DNA of 64,000 nucleotides from Cotesia glomerata (GCF_020080835.1 NC_058163.1:5801318-5865317), one strand, 5' to 3'. Positions 1-11,165 are shown, counted from the stretch's first letter. Notes: generated by a model not told the origin, from the sequence alone. Numbers and translations are program-made.

Positions 1-298
1 TAGATGTACACCGAAAAAACACTTAAATTAAACCATTTTTTACTTTCTAAAATCATTTCATGTTGCTAATTTGAAAAAAAAAAAAAAAAAAACGTTTTGA
101 AAAAATTTTACCTGGACGTCCGGGTGTCACCCCATTTTGGATGTACCAACGATTACTCCCGAACAAATTGATATTTCAAGACCAGACCTTTTTTATTAGT
201 TTAAGAATTCGATGAACTGGGTCCGTATTTCATATTAGTGGCCTAGTTTACGTATTTTTTTTTTAAATTGAATTTTTATTAAAATTCACTACTATACA
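1..298. other. no gene seen
   Basis: AT-rich sequence with homopolymer runs. I see no convincing ORF, splice structure or RNA gene here. Confidence 0.5.
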
Positions 299-628
299 AC
301 CGTACAAAGCCAAATGAACTTTTCTTATTTGTCACGTGAAAACTATGGCGCCACTTAATCAAGCTAGATTTTTTTAGACTGCGTGCGCATATGTTAAGAA
401 AAAAGGGCGCCGATATTTAAAAAAAATTAAAAAAAAAATACTCTGTAAGAAATTACTTAATTATAATTTTTTTTAACTTCCCGCTAAGAAAATTGAAAAT
501 TTACAAAAATCGGGAAGTTATTGGTTTTACCCCGTTTTTCGAAAATCGAGTTCTCATCAGATCTTGACGTTTTGAGATCCTAGGAAGCTTCCCTGATTGT
601 TTTCGCGATGATGTCCGTATGTCTGTAC

Positions 629-631
<3 letters not shown>

Positions 632-718
<87 letters not shown>
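632..718. repeat. (TG)n microsatellite
   Basis: Pure TG dinucleotide run inside family A copy 1. It directly abuts the 3' end of the R1 fragment that follows. The Cys-Val and Thr-His open frames over it are artefacts of the repeat. Confidence 0.97.
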
Positions 719-722
<4 letters not shown>

Positions 723-1253
723 CTTAGGGGGCGAATCCTTTTTACGGATTCTAGGCATAGCTGTTTGGCCTGGATATGTGGCGACTCGACGCAGCGTCAT
801 ACTAAAACTCGACGCTGACGCCCCTACCCACTAAACCCTAAACCCCTTTCTCTTCTATCCTCTGATCCCCCATGGTACCGCCGTAAGGCATTTCTTCGCG
901 GGGGGAGGAATTAACTGCCGCTCTTCCTTCTGGTGGCTAAGATGTTATTTCTTTCTTCTAGATTCTGTCTTTCGCTCTTTTCCTCTCAATGGATCGCAAC
1001 TCTGTAAACACTTTTGTAGCAAAAGTGCTTGTGGCGTTCCAGGCAGCTTCTGACGACAACATTGCTTCTACTATTGATTCTGGTTGGGTTCTCTTTTTCA
1101 GAATCTTCTCTAACTCATCACGCTGTTGGTTGAAACGTGGACACACAAAGAAAACATGCTCCGCATCTTCATTGACCCCTGGACAGGACGGGCACTCTGG
1201 GGTATCATCGTGCTTAAAGCGGTGAAGATACTTCCGGTAACATCCGTGTCCTG

Positions 1254-1254
<1 letters not shown>
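719..1254 (-). mobile_element. 5'-truncated R1-clade retrotransposon, 3' end only
   Basis: Read on the minus strand, this matches the last part of ORF2 and the 3' UTR of the longer element at 44291-48186. The shared pieces are the C-terminal peptide around EAMLSSEAAWN (open frame 958-1146), the C..C...H...C cluster region, and the untranslated tail with GACGCTGCGTCGAGTCG-like sequence and ACTATGCCTAGAATCCGTAA. The 3' end meets the TG tract at 632-718 and the truncated 5' end meets a second TG tract at 1255-1306, as expected if the element inserted into a TG/AC microsatellite. It is not functional, because only about 540 bases remain. Confidence 0.88.
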
Positions 1255-1309
<55 letters not shown>

Positions 1310-2264
1310 ATATATGTATGTATGTGACCCTCTTATAACTTTTGAACGGCTTGACCGATTTAGTCGCGGTTGGTGCCATTTGAAAGGGCTTGACCAAACT
1401 TAGATTTTGAATACTATTTGGACTGATTCGAACCAGTAGATTTTGAGAAATCTCAAAAAAACTACAAAAAAAAATTTTTTGAAATGAGGTTTTTTTGGAA
1501 TTACTTTTAAACGGCTTTATCGATCAATTCCAAAAACTAATCAGCTCTTAACATTAAAAAACCACGTCGATCACCGCAAGCCCAGTCAAAATCAGTTGAT
1601 TCGTTCGTGAGTTATCGTTGTCGAAAGAAAACCAAAAAAAGTGTTTTTTTCAGAATTACTTCAAAATTCCTGGCTTGATCGATTAAAACTTGAAAATTTT
1701 TCATGAAGCTTCAAAAACTGCGTCGAATGCCGCCAACCGCGTGAAAATCGGTTCATTCATTCAAAAGTTATTACCGTTTGAAAATTCAAAAAATTGTGTT
1801 TTATTAAACTTCTATTAGAGTTTTGAGCTCGAAGAGCTCAAATTGACACAAAAAAAATATTTTTGAGCTCAAAGAGCTCAAAAACGTAATGTATAGTTTT
1901 GAGCGCTTAAGAACAAAATGAGCGGGAAGTTCCAGGAATAACCTTTAGGTTCAACCGTCATCCTAATTTTTTTTTAATCAATTACACAATTAATTTTTTT
2001 CTTAAGAAATGAATGAGCGTTATGAGGCGTGCACTTTTGGATTTTCCAAACTTTTTTTTATTTTTGTTTACTCATATTATCTTATAAATACATTAAGGTT
2101 GTGATGAAAGCATTTTAAGATCAGAAAATTTCTTTACCTTGACGTAATAAGAATAGAGCACTATCTCAAATACTTTCGCGTTATGAGACGTGTAATATAC
2201 CAGTTATTAAGAACTAAGCAATCGGTTCGGTTACTTTATAAAAATATTTGTTCTTTTTTTACAG

Positions 2265-2813
2265 CTTGCTGGCAGATGGTATGTTGTAGCTGCTTCACCA
2301 GTAAGACATACAGTAAACACATGCATCTACTTTGATATCGTTGTGATCGGACCTAATACGTTTTCAATGAACTTTACATCTGCTAGCTATCCAAATGCAC
2401 GAACTTTTTCTTGGAGCGTAGTCGGCCTAAAAACGGGAAACAAACTAAGCGAGCTCTGGCAAATGAATGGTTCGCCAAATATATTCGGTAATTGTTGATT
2501 CGACAATTTTTATGATTCTGTGTATATTTCTCAGAATAATACTAATTGTAAAATTTTAATTATTGTTAACGATGAATTATTATGTCCGATAGGTCCATTT
2601 TTTCAAAAGTTGCTGGCAATGGACACCAACAGTTATTGTGCTTTGATCACTTGCACTGATCATAATCCTACCATGTACAGAGACTCTTTTGGAATGGTAT
2701 TGTCAAGGGCGAAAAGATTGGTGGACGCTGATTTACTTTCTATGAAAGAAAAAATTTCTTACTATATTAACGAAACAGAAATTGTTGATGTCCCAAATTT
2801 GTGTTGGAAATGA
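2265..2813 (+). CDS. lipocalin family protein, two 3' exons
   Basis: Exon 2265-2487 follows a pyrimidine-rich stretch ending ACAG. It opens with LAGRWYVVAASP, the G-x-W signature of lipocalins (extracellular beta-barrel carriers of small hydrophobic ligands). The donor GTAATT is at 2488 and the acceptor GATAG ends at 2592. Joining at GGT (Gly) keeps the frame into exon 2593-2813, which reads GPFFQKLLAMDTNSYCALIT and later YRDSFGMVLSRAKRLVDADL before TGA. The downstream Cys and SRAKRLVDADLL region fits the C-terminal half of an ApoD-like lipocalin. About 147 residues are visible; a signal-peptide exon should lie upstream but was not found, so this is partial. AATAAA at 2837-2842 could be the poly(A) signal. 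The exons look intact. The ligand cannot be told from sequence. Confidence 0.75.
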
Positions 2814-2836
2814 CGTGTAATTTAATAATCTATAAA

Positions 2837-2842
2837 AATAAA
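2837..2842 (+). promoter_or_regulatory. candidate polyadenylation signal of the lipocalin gene
   Basis: AATAAA 24 bases after the stop codon at 2811-2813, in a suitable position for 3' end formation. The hexamer is common in AT-rich DNA, so position is the main support. Confidence 0.5.
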
Positions 2843-2946
2843 TTATTGATGGGCTAAAAAATTAAATTAATGAATTATTGACGTCCTCAATGCTCATATA
2901 CGTGATTATATCAGTTTGTTGAAACGAAAAATAATAATTAAATATA

Positions 2947-3117
2947 CACTGAAAAAAAAAAATTCTTGACTGGAGGATAAATTTTCTTGACTCAAGAAAA
3001 TATTAAGGAAAATTGAAAATTTCTTGAATGAAGTCAAAGTTTAAAAATTTTTTCTTGCTGCAAAATAACTTTCATTTTCCTTAAAATTTTCTTGGCGCAA
3101 GCAATTTGTTTTTTGTG
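2947..3117. mobile_element. short TIR element, TA-flanked (CACTG type)
   Basis: It begins CACTGAAAAAAAAAAATTC and ends in TTTTTTGTG, with TA on both sides (2945-2946, 3118-3119). Internal CTTGACT / CAAGAAAA motifs are inverted relative to one another, and the motif composition resembles the elements at 54081 and 58325. It has no coding capacity and is probably a MITE. Confidence 0.6.
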
Positions 3118-3298
3118 TATACTTACAAATAATTATTCATCTTTTAATTTATTAATTATTAATAAATATGATATAATTTGTTATTATTAACTTATTTGAA
3201 TAATTTTTAACGTAGATTTGTGAGATGGATTATAAAAAACAGAGAAATTAAACTGTTTAAAAATATTAGAACAAAAAAAATTTTCTCATTTCTCTCAT
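3118..3298. other. no gene seen
   Basis: AT-rich spacer with no recognisable feature. Confidence 0.4.
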
Positions 3299-3755
3299 AT
3301 GAATACAATGGTGCCGCTTAATTCTGTTAAAATAATATTAAGCAATCGTATTATTAGTAGATTTTTTTAGCTATGTGCAAAAAATGTGCGTCAATAATTA
3401 AAAAATAATCATAAAATACTCCGTAAAAAATTAATTAATAATTTTTATTTCTTCTAATAATCAATCATGTACTGAGAGAAAGAATTTCTTTTGAAAAAAG
3501 TGGGCAATGTTGCAATAAGTAATTAATTTGCTGAAAATTTTTAACAATTTTATTTTTTAGCTGAAGGAATCAAAATTTTTCTCACCGTAACTTTCATTCA
3601 GAAAAAAAAAAGTTTCAGATAAACAACGCGAATTTTCATCCAAAATTATTATTTCCGAATCTATAAAACTTCTTTTGAACTAAAAAATTTATGTGAGAAA
3701 AATAAAAATAAATGAGCCTTATGAGGTTTGCACTTTTGGATTTTTCACCTTCAAT
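3299..3755 (+). repeat. family B repeat, second copy
   Basis: It shares the ordered motifs ATGGTGCCGCTTAATTC, the stretch before ATACTCCGTAAAAAATTA, and the terminal ATGAGCCTTATGAGG / GCACTTTTGGATTTTTC with the split copy at 299-2056. No ORF of note. Confidence 0.55.
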
Positions 3756-4690
3756 TGTAAAAGGTTTAAATATATAACCTTTAAAGTAGCATTAGGTATA
3801 TTAATTATATTGTATTGACTTCACGTGTTAGCTTCATGTGTTAAGCTAATTGAGTAAGGCGGAAGTATACGTGGGTACTACAGAGTACATATATGTATGA
3901 CGGGGATCGATTGTTGTCTGCAATCGGACGTCTCGAAGATCATTAGGCTGCGCGGGAGTCCTTTCTGGTACACGTACAATATATCGAGTGTTCGGATGAT
4001 GTGATGCCGGCTTTCACATGAATACACACTGCTTTCTCCGATTGGCTCTTCCATACAATGTGTACACACTATATGGCTAAAAAATCAATTTTTATTCATT
4101 TCATTTTTCTTTATTAATCATCAGATTTCGGTTCATTATGGGTGAATAATATCGACAATCAATTTTATATCCCAAACAATTATTGCGGAAAAATCCAACC
4201 GCAAACACATGATAAACCTGAAAATAAATAACTTTTAAATATTGTTATTAATAATAATACGGAGGAATTAAAAAATAAAAAAGTGAGGAACGAACAAACG
4301 GGCTCTCGATCCACCTTCGCTTAGTGGACCATGATGCTGGTACATACGCACCCACATACTACGTACACCTACACACCAAAGAACTGGCTGAGCAGTTTCG
4401 TATCAGGTACGGATCTTCGTAATCTCCGGCATCGACACATGGCTGTCCTGGGCCTTCTTACGGGCGTGCATGACTCATCCAAGGTTGTAAATCACTTCTG
4501 GGTCCCACTTTACAGCTTTCGAGGACGAGATCCACCCGAAAATCGTTTTCTCCGTGTATCCAATACTCAACACATGCTTGCGTGCATAATATTTGCAAAT
4601 GCGGATACATATCTGCAAATACGTTGTTGTGATGATGATGCAAAAAATTTACGTCAGCTAGCCAGTATATGAAAATTTGAAGTTTGATTT
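3756..4690. other. no recognised gene; short open stretches only
   Basis: Base composition is more balanced near 3850-4080 and 4300-4670. Open frames of 63 (3878-4069, -) and 113 codons (4331-4672, +) exist but show no recognisable domain. A stretch after CATCAG at 4121-4126 stays open for about 35 codons to 4231, without a donor site. I cannot assign a gene. Confidence 0.35.
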
Positions 4691-4759
4691 ATCTTGTCGT
4701 TATTCAATAATTAAACTTCATTGTCAAGCTTTTATGGGCGATGCTATCTTCAATAAACG

Positions 4760-5045
4760 AAATTATGTCGATTGTGTGATGGAAAATGTAATCCAAATGC
4801 TATCGATAACATTGATTCTGATCAATGATTATTGTTGGTATAAGTAAGAAATATTGAATTGTTATAAGTATCAGACAGATTAGCACAACTTTTTAAGAAA
4901 TAAAATGCAAGTATGTTTGCTTGGTAAACAACGATTGATTTTAAATTTTCATGATTTTGCAGTGGAGAAACAAATAAGTATGAATGATTGTTGTTGGCGT
5001 AATGCGAAAATTCCAAATGATAGCCGAGTATTTGATGGAGAATGG
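4760..5045 (+). pseudogene. possible remnant of a transferrin-like protein
   Basis: Frame 4760-4825 reads KLCRLCDGKCNPN and onward before TGA at 4826. About 140 bases later, after TTTTGCAG (4957-4964), a second block contains GETNKY in one frame and FQMIAEYLMENG in another. The order C-x-x-C-x-G-x-x-C-x-P, then a Lys-Tyr stretch, then a (C/Y)L-x-E-N-G segment resembles the transferrin region where a CxLC motif precedes an FRCLxExGD stretch. Stops and frame changes break it, so it would be dead if real. The match is short and from memory of the family only. The alternative is chance. Confidence 0.22.
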
Positions 5046-7099
5046 TAAATGAGATACTGTTTTATGTATTTATGGATTGTTGTTGTCGATGATGTAGGTC
5101 AATTTGACGTGAGTGTGCAGGTCCAACAGGACGTTAACTCGACAATTGCGTTTAAAATGCGGTCTGGTTATCGTTACACTGCTAACAGTACAGATGAATG
5201 TTATAAGTCAAATGATCCTTTCTGTAAATCACATTGCAGCATAATATCTCGCTTTTCCACGATCTATATATCCACATCCAACAACGCTCGAAAGAAAGAC
5301 AACCAGAGTGCTGGATAATGATAGAAAGAAGGAGAGAAAAAGATAGTGTGTTCTAGTCGTCACGACTCTTCCTACAGAGTGACGCGGCTTGTATCCACTG
5401 TCTCAAGATCCATCGGATATACGCTCCTCAACGATGCAGAGAGTGAGAGGGTGGAGTTTTATCTAGTTGTTGTAGATCCAAGAAAAAAAACAAACGTGGA
5501 ATCGATTCACCTCGCCTCATTTTTATACCAATCAACGTACATTACTCTCTTTTACTCAAACCAGAGATATATCTGGGTAAATATGTTATGATTTCTGTAA
5601 CTGGTACTTGTAATCAGGACGCTAAACTACAGCCAGGCCTTACCAGCACATGGTGCACGTTAATGTGAACCAATCACCATTCGTCGCTACACCAATTCTC
5701 AAAAACACTTCGGGCGACTCGTCGATCAACAAAGCTACTGAAATCATTCAAGCATCAAGAGCTCTGCATTAACCCAATTAACTCATCAATTGTCTTGTCT
5801 TCATTGTCCTTCTCTCCTCATCAAGATCCGGCTGATACATTATCTGGCCCAATGAACTCATAATAACTCTCATTTACTTAGCATTGACACTTTCTGCTTC
5901 AGACTACAACTCATCATGGGTCTAGTTAATTTACTCTGGCCATTGATCATCTGATCTACCTATTGTTTTATATTAATCTACTTGCGTCTTTATCTCCATC
6001 TAGAACGAGTTAGTCATCTAATCATTAGAGACATACTCCCATTTAGCACAAGTCATATCGATTCTATGTCTAAATAAATCATATCAAAAACAACAGATTG
6101 ATGGGTACCCTCAAGTAATTGATAACTTCTCACTTAATTCTTCTCATAAATGAATAAAATATTCATCAAAAGCCAGAATTAATAATTGTAAATTACACAT
6201 TATAAATGCAAATACAGAATTTCAATTTTGATTCTATCAAGGCTAACATTAAAATCGATCTGGTGGTACTTTGGGCTGTTGCACCCGCACTCTTGCATGA
6301 GCAGTGTGCTAAACAGGTTTGACGAGTTGAAGGTGGTGTACCACTGAGGCCACGTGCTGCAACGCATTACTTATAATCCCATCAGCATTTCTCTCCCTTC
6401 TTTATTTTTAATGTTTTTTCCTCACTTGGTAATTTTTATTTCTATTTTTAATTCCCTCTTCTCCATCATCAAACTCATTTTCTTTCTCTGTCCTTCGAGC
6501 ACTGGCGCATCGACTCATCTACTCGGTTATTACTTTTATTTATCTTAACGTTAATTCTTGCACTATCACTGCCTTCTTAGAGTTGATATGCTGATGCTAT
6601 TCTTGGTTATGAGGCGCATCATGTCCACTCAACTCAATCGCACGTGCGCTCGTGAATTTGTTCATTCAACACTTATTGCCACAAGTATTTTTAACAGGCT
6701 ACGCATCATTGTTATAATCATAACAATTATCATCCTTTTATTCTTTTTTATTATTGCTTTGCATCCACTTCAATTAATCAATCGTCTGCGTTTTTTACTC
6801 CATGTCTTTTTCTTCTTCATCTTGCTTGTTATGAAGAGATGTTATATGCTTATAATTATATTTTTTAATGATTTATTATTTTTTAATTTATTTGTTCGTT
6901 GCAGACAATAATTTTTGATGTTATTGAAAATAAATGTTACCGTAAACAGATAATTAATTAGGTTATTTGCAATATTCAACGGTAAGTAAGTATCACTTAG
7001 ATTATTAGATTATTATAATCACGTGACACTATAATCAAAAACTACTTAAGTAGTTATTTGCCTACAACTTGATTCTTTCTGAATGAAAATTTTTTTTAG
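5046..7099. other. no recognised gene
   Basis: Mixed-composition sequence. The open frames at 5049-5318, 5346-5591, 6354-6548 and 6558-6911 show no domain I recognise; the last two are low-complexity hydrophobic (Leu/Ile/Phe) translations of T-rich DNA. A donor-like GGTAAGTAAGT occurs near 6979. An upstream exon of the receptor copy at 7100 could be expected here but was not found. Confidence 0.4.
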
Positions 7100-8298
7100 G
7101 ATAAAAAAAATTAAATGATGAAATCCAATGTCTGATTGGAACTTCATTGGCACGACTATCAGTTACAATGGGACCCAGTGACTACCAAGGAATACAAAAA
7201 TTAAGAATACCACCTGACAAGATTTGGAAACCTGATATCGTTCTTTTCAATAAGTAATTTTTTAATTTATAAATAAACTTCTGCAGTTTGTTAATAATTA
7301 ATAATGTCACGAAAATGATGTAATCAATATCGTAATTCACATTAAATTATTATACGTATTTTAACAATTTTTTATTGCAGTGCCGATGGAAAGTATGAAG
7401 TACGTTACAAAAGCAATATCATCATATTTGCAGACGGAAATATACAATGGGTACCGCCAGCTCTTTATCAAAGTTGATGCACAATAGATGTTACTTATTT
7501 TCCTTTTGATCAACAAACATGCTCAATGAAATTTGGCTCATGGATTTATAACGGTGATCAAGTCTCACTGGGATTATTAGACAATAAAAATTACGTATCA
7601 CTATCAGACTATAGCAAAAGTGGTACCTGGGATATCATTGAACTGCCAGCATTTTTGAATGTATATTCAGAACCCAATGCTCCAACAGAAACTGACATCA
7701 CATTTTACATAACGATTCGCCGGAAAACGTTGTTCTAAAGCTGATGATAAAGTCACTTTGGGCATTAGTATACTCTTGTCGCTTGTTTTGTTCTTATTAT
7801 TAGTCAGTGAAATTTTATCGCCAACATCTTTAGTGCTTCCGTTAATTGCCAAATACCTATTATTCATATTTTTGATGAATCTGTTCGTTATTTCAATGAC
7901 TGTGATAGTCATCAACTGGAATTTCCGAGGACCAAAGACTTACCGAATGCCGTGCTGGATGCGTCTAGTTTTTTTTGAAATATTTACCGACTATATTATT
8001 CATGAAACGGCCGAAAAAAACGTGACTCCGTTGGATGATGGAGCGAGGCAACAGCAAATATAATAAGAGAACGGATGAAAATGTTGTTCCTATTTCGGCA
8101 GAACATGCAGTTGCGTTCAATGAATCTAGGAATAATCAACTGAAAGCTATGGAACTGATTGAAATAAATAACATCCACATGCAAAACCATCACTATCCGA
8201 GTTGTAACGTCAGTCCGAGTCATCTGCCCGATAACTTCCCGAATGCCTATAATCACAATGACAGTGATAATATTTGAAATGAGGATTTACACATGCAA
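7100..8298 (+). pseudogene. nicotinic acetylcholine receptor beta1-like subunit, decayed duplicate
   Basis: Two exons of a pentameric ligand-gated cation channel subunit of neurons. Exon 7100-7253 (after TTTTTTTAG) covers the loop D region and ends in PPDKIWKPDIVLFN. The intron 7254-7380 has GTAATT and TTGCAG. Exon 7381-8298 contains the Cys-loop (C at 7478 and 7520, DVTYFPFDQQTC), GTWDIIELPAFLNV, TETDITFYITIRRKTLF, then M2-M3 (LGISILLSLVLFLLLVSEIL; INWNFRGPKTYRMP), and ends NEDLHMQ at a GTAAGT donor. No vicinal Cys pair is seen, which suggests a beta rather than an alpha subunit, and the loop motif KAMELIEIN fits beta1. Damage: stops at 7112, 7133, 7475 and 8275, a one-base deletion near 7174, loss of the whole M1 segment at about 7736, and a frame change near 8040. 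The introns show it is a DNA duplicate, not a retrocopy. Confidence 0.9.
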
Positions 8299-9089
8299 GT
8301 AAGTAAAGTCTTATTATTTTTATCATTAGGTAGAAAAATTCTTAAGGCAATCGTAAAATCCAAACTCTGTAGACCCATTTAATTTACTAGAAAAAATGTA
8401 CAAGCTAACGCTACGAAGATAAGATCGAGATAAAATCTTAAAATATCTCGTAAGTTTCATCCCCAAGTGTTTTTGCTCAGCTATTGCTATTGAGAGTATG
8501 TAAAAGATAGAAGGTAGCATAGTTATATAGTAGGTATTGAGAGTATCTTCTGGGTAATACTTTAATGCTGTTTTAGTACATGGGGGAGGAACAAACGCGT
8601 AACGAGAATGCGAATAAATTGGAAAGGTATATGTTGTATGAAAAAACTAACATATTTATACAGTGTAATGCCGCAGTACATTCGTAAGAGGACTTGTGAG
8701 GGTAAGCTCTTGGAAACTCACACAAGTATTTACTTTCTTAATGTTTTTTGCTAAGCGCACGGCCTAACTTATCGATATTGGCTCCAAGCTACGCTTTATT
8801 TCTATCTCTTTTGCGGCTTTAGCCCTCGTATTTTATGGAAGGAGCTCGGAAAATATTCTTTCGGAACGTTTTTTTAGGGTAGAGTAAATTATTATTGACT
8901 GAAAGCGAGAGTTGTTAAAATTGTTAAGTCTTTTTATAGTAACAAACAAAATTAATCTTAACGTTATTATTGCTAAAATGCTTAGTTTCGAAAATATAAG
9001 CAGTTGAATATTTCAAGATCAAAAAAGATTTTTTTTTACCTTATTTTTTGAGAATAATATTTTATTTTTTAATTTTCAAGTCGTGTAAG
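8299..9089. other. no gene seen
   Basis: I looked here for the next receptor exon (the region before M4) and did not see one. No other feature is recognised. Confidence 0.4.
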
Positions 9090-9704
9090 CAAATATGAAA
9101 ATCTATTTTTTGTAATACCAACCGCGAAACTTAGCTTTTCGAGCTATAGTTAGGAGGGGTAAAATGAATGATATCTAGCCAGCTATAGTTGAGTTTATTA
9201 TTCTCACACACGTATCGATAAGTGACATCTCTCTCTCTATCTGTCTCTACCTTCCCGTACGGATACTAAAAAATACTATAGGATATTTAGTTTCGTTTAT
9301 TTCGACAATCGTCCGCCATGGAAAGTATAAATCGAAAAAAAAGAAATCTTGGCGACAAGTCGATTCTTGTAAACAAGATTTTTATATCTGCTTAAAAATA
9401 TTGCTTTAAACTTTAATAAATTTTGTTTGCATTCTCTCAAATCCGAGTTTCGCCGTTGATATTACAAAAAATTTTGTTCGATACAAATCCGCAAAGGTAG
9501 GTATTTTGGTAATAAACTTGAAGTAATGACACTCGTCTGAGGTTATGGATACATTCTCAACAAAACCTCATACATAATATCTGATCTCGCTTCACTCGAC
9601 CGATAACAACATACTCGGTTTTGTTAAGAATGCGTCCATAATCCCAGCTTTGTGACGTCACTTCAAGCTTACCCAAATACCTATCTTTGCGCATACGTAT
9701 CGAA
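9090..9704 (+). repeat. interspersed repeat 'family C' with terminal hairpin, copy 1
   Basis: It shares CAACCGCGAAA, a (CT)-rich ACATCTCTCTCTCTAT block, and the closing hairpin with 43270-44000, in the same order and orientation. The hairpin at 9477-9704 pairs TTCGATAC, GCAAAGGTAGGTATTT and CTTGAAGT on the left with AATACCTATCTTTGC, GTATCGAA and ACTTCAAG on the right. An inner pair is GGATACATTCTCAACAAAA with TTTTGTTAAGAATGCGTCC. Probably a foldback-type or MITE-like element; no coding capacity. Confidence 0.65.
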
Positions 9705-9891
9705 ACTAACTATTTTAACATTTCAGAATGTTTCAGAGAAAAAAAATTTATCTACCAATTTCTCTGATTATTCTTTTTATGTTTTACGTAGTGTCAATGC
9801 ACCAAACTGATACGGAAATTACGATTTTCTTGTCGCTAGCTTAATTATAAATTAAATGATTCGTCGAGTTTTTTCATGATACTTTTTCAGC

Positions 9892-10033
9892 TTCCCGCTA
9901 AGAAAATCGAAGATTTTAAAAAATCGGGAAGTTATTCTTTTCACCCCGTTTTGCAAAAATCGAGTTTTCATCAGATCTCGACGTTTGAAGGTCACAGGAA
10001 GCTTCACTGATTATCCCCGCGAGGTTGTCACTA

Positions 10034-10116
<83 letters not shown>

Positions 10117-11165
10117 TTGTGTGTGTAAGTATGTGAATCGCTTATAACTTTTGAACGATTGAACCGATCGGAATCTACCAAACGGCGTTCTAAAGACTTC
10201 CCTCAAACTTAGATTTCCTATGAATTTGAATCGATTCAGACCAATAGATCTTGAGAAATTTTGAGAGATATAAAATTAAATCGGAAAAAATTTTTTTTTG
10301 AAAGTGTTTTTTTGAAATAACTTTTAAACGGCTTCATCGATCAACTCCAAAAACTAATCCGCCCTTGAGCTTGAAAAACCACGTCGATCACCGCTAATCC
10401 GGTCAAAATCGGTTGATTCGTTCGAGAGATAGCGTGAACGAAAGAAAACCGAAGAAAGTGTTCTTTCACATAACTTCGATATTTCTTTTCGGATCGTTTT
10501 TAGTAAAATAGAATAATTTTTAGAGCTCAAAAAACCGCGTCGATCGCCGCCAAGAACGTAATAATCGGTTGATTGGTTCGAGAGATATCCTCGACGAAAT
10601 ATTTGGAAACAAGGATTTTTTCAACATAACTCCGACATTTTTTGGAATAACTTTCAAACAGCTCTACCGATCGATTTCAGAAACTAATCAGCTCTTAACA
10701 TCAAAAAACCACGTCGATCGCTGCCGGTCCGGTCGAAATCGGTTGATTCGTTCGTGAGTTATCGTTGACGAAAGAAAACCGTAAAAAGTGCTTTTTCAGA
10801 ATTACTCCGAAATTCCTGGTTCGATCAAACTAAACTTACAGACTCTTCATGGGGCTTAAAAATTGCGTTGAATGCTGCCAACCGCGTAAAAATCGATTCA
10901 TTTATTTAAAAGTTATTGCAGTTTGAAAATTAAAAAAATTGTGTTTTATCAAACTTCTATCAGACTTTTGAGCTCGAAGAGCTCAAAAGCATAGAAAAAC
11001 AATCTCTTTAAGCTCAGAGAGCTCAAAACAACAGATAAATTGTATTTTTGAGCTCGGAGAGCTCAAAAACATCATTAGTGCAATTTTAAGCACCTAGGTA
11101 TGAAATTAGCAGGAAGTTGCATGGATGGCCTTCAGGGTCTACCGTTTTTCTAATTTTTTCTTTTA
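9892..11165 (+). repeat. family A repeat copy 2, near full length
   Basis: Uninterrupted copy. Terminal hairpin at 9892-9935, the ATCGAGTTTTCATCAGATC block, a TG tract at 10037-10118, then three or more diverged modules carrying ACCACGTCGATCACCGC and AAAATCGGTTGATTCGTTCG. GAGCTC palindromes follow at 10968-11068. The copy ends with TTAGCAGGAAGTTGC and TCTACCGTTTTTCTAAT. It is useful as the reference copy because nothing has inserted in it. Confidence 0.82.

Larger units (their letters stand above)
475..1972 (+). repeat. family A repeat copy 1, interrupted by an R1 fragment
   Basis: The copy starts with the family A terminal hairpin, whose arms AACTTCCCG and CGGGAAGTT are about 30 bases apart. 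It continues with the conserved ATCGAG / CATCAGATCTTGACG block, a TG tract at 632-718, a second TG tract at 1255-1306, and degenerate modules carrying ATAACTTTTGAACGGCTTGA and ACCACGTCGATCACCGC. GAGCTC palindromes follow near 1821-1895, and the end is GCGGGAAGTT then TTCAACCGTCATCCTAAT. The R1 piece at 719-1254 sits between the two TG tracts. Other copies lie at 9892, 27103, 48472 (reverse) and 50327-52487 (fragments). I see no coding capacity, so it is probably a non-autonomous element of unknown class. Confidence 0.8.
299..2056 (+). repeat. interspersed repeat 'family B', split by a family A insertion
   Basis: The segment 299-474 (around ATGGCGCCACTTAATC, then ACTCTGTAAGAAATTAC) resembles 3299-3460. 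The segment 1973-2056 (ATGAGCGTTATGAGGCGTGC, then CTTTTGGATTTTCC) resembles 3712-3755. The order is the same in both places, so one repeat appears to have been split here by the family A element at 475-1972. Short pieces of its 3' part also occur near 21411-21465 (reverse) and 36877-36927. The class is unknown. Confidence 0.55.

Noticed and set aside
619..834. Open frames rich in Cys-Val or Thr-His across TG/AC tracts (also at 1110, 9916, 27245, 48034 and 50813-51292)
   Set aside because: They are translations of microsatellites in family A; no start context, no conservation across copies.
6558..6911. 117-codon hydrophobic ORF, possible membrane protein
   Set aside because: T-rich DNA gives Leu/Ile/Phe runs in any frame; no conserved motif or splice support.
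7475..7477. In-frame TGA of the receptor copy as a recoded or edited codon
   Set aside because: The family residue there is Ser, and other stops, frame changes and the missing M1 helix make recoding implausible.
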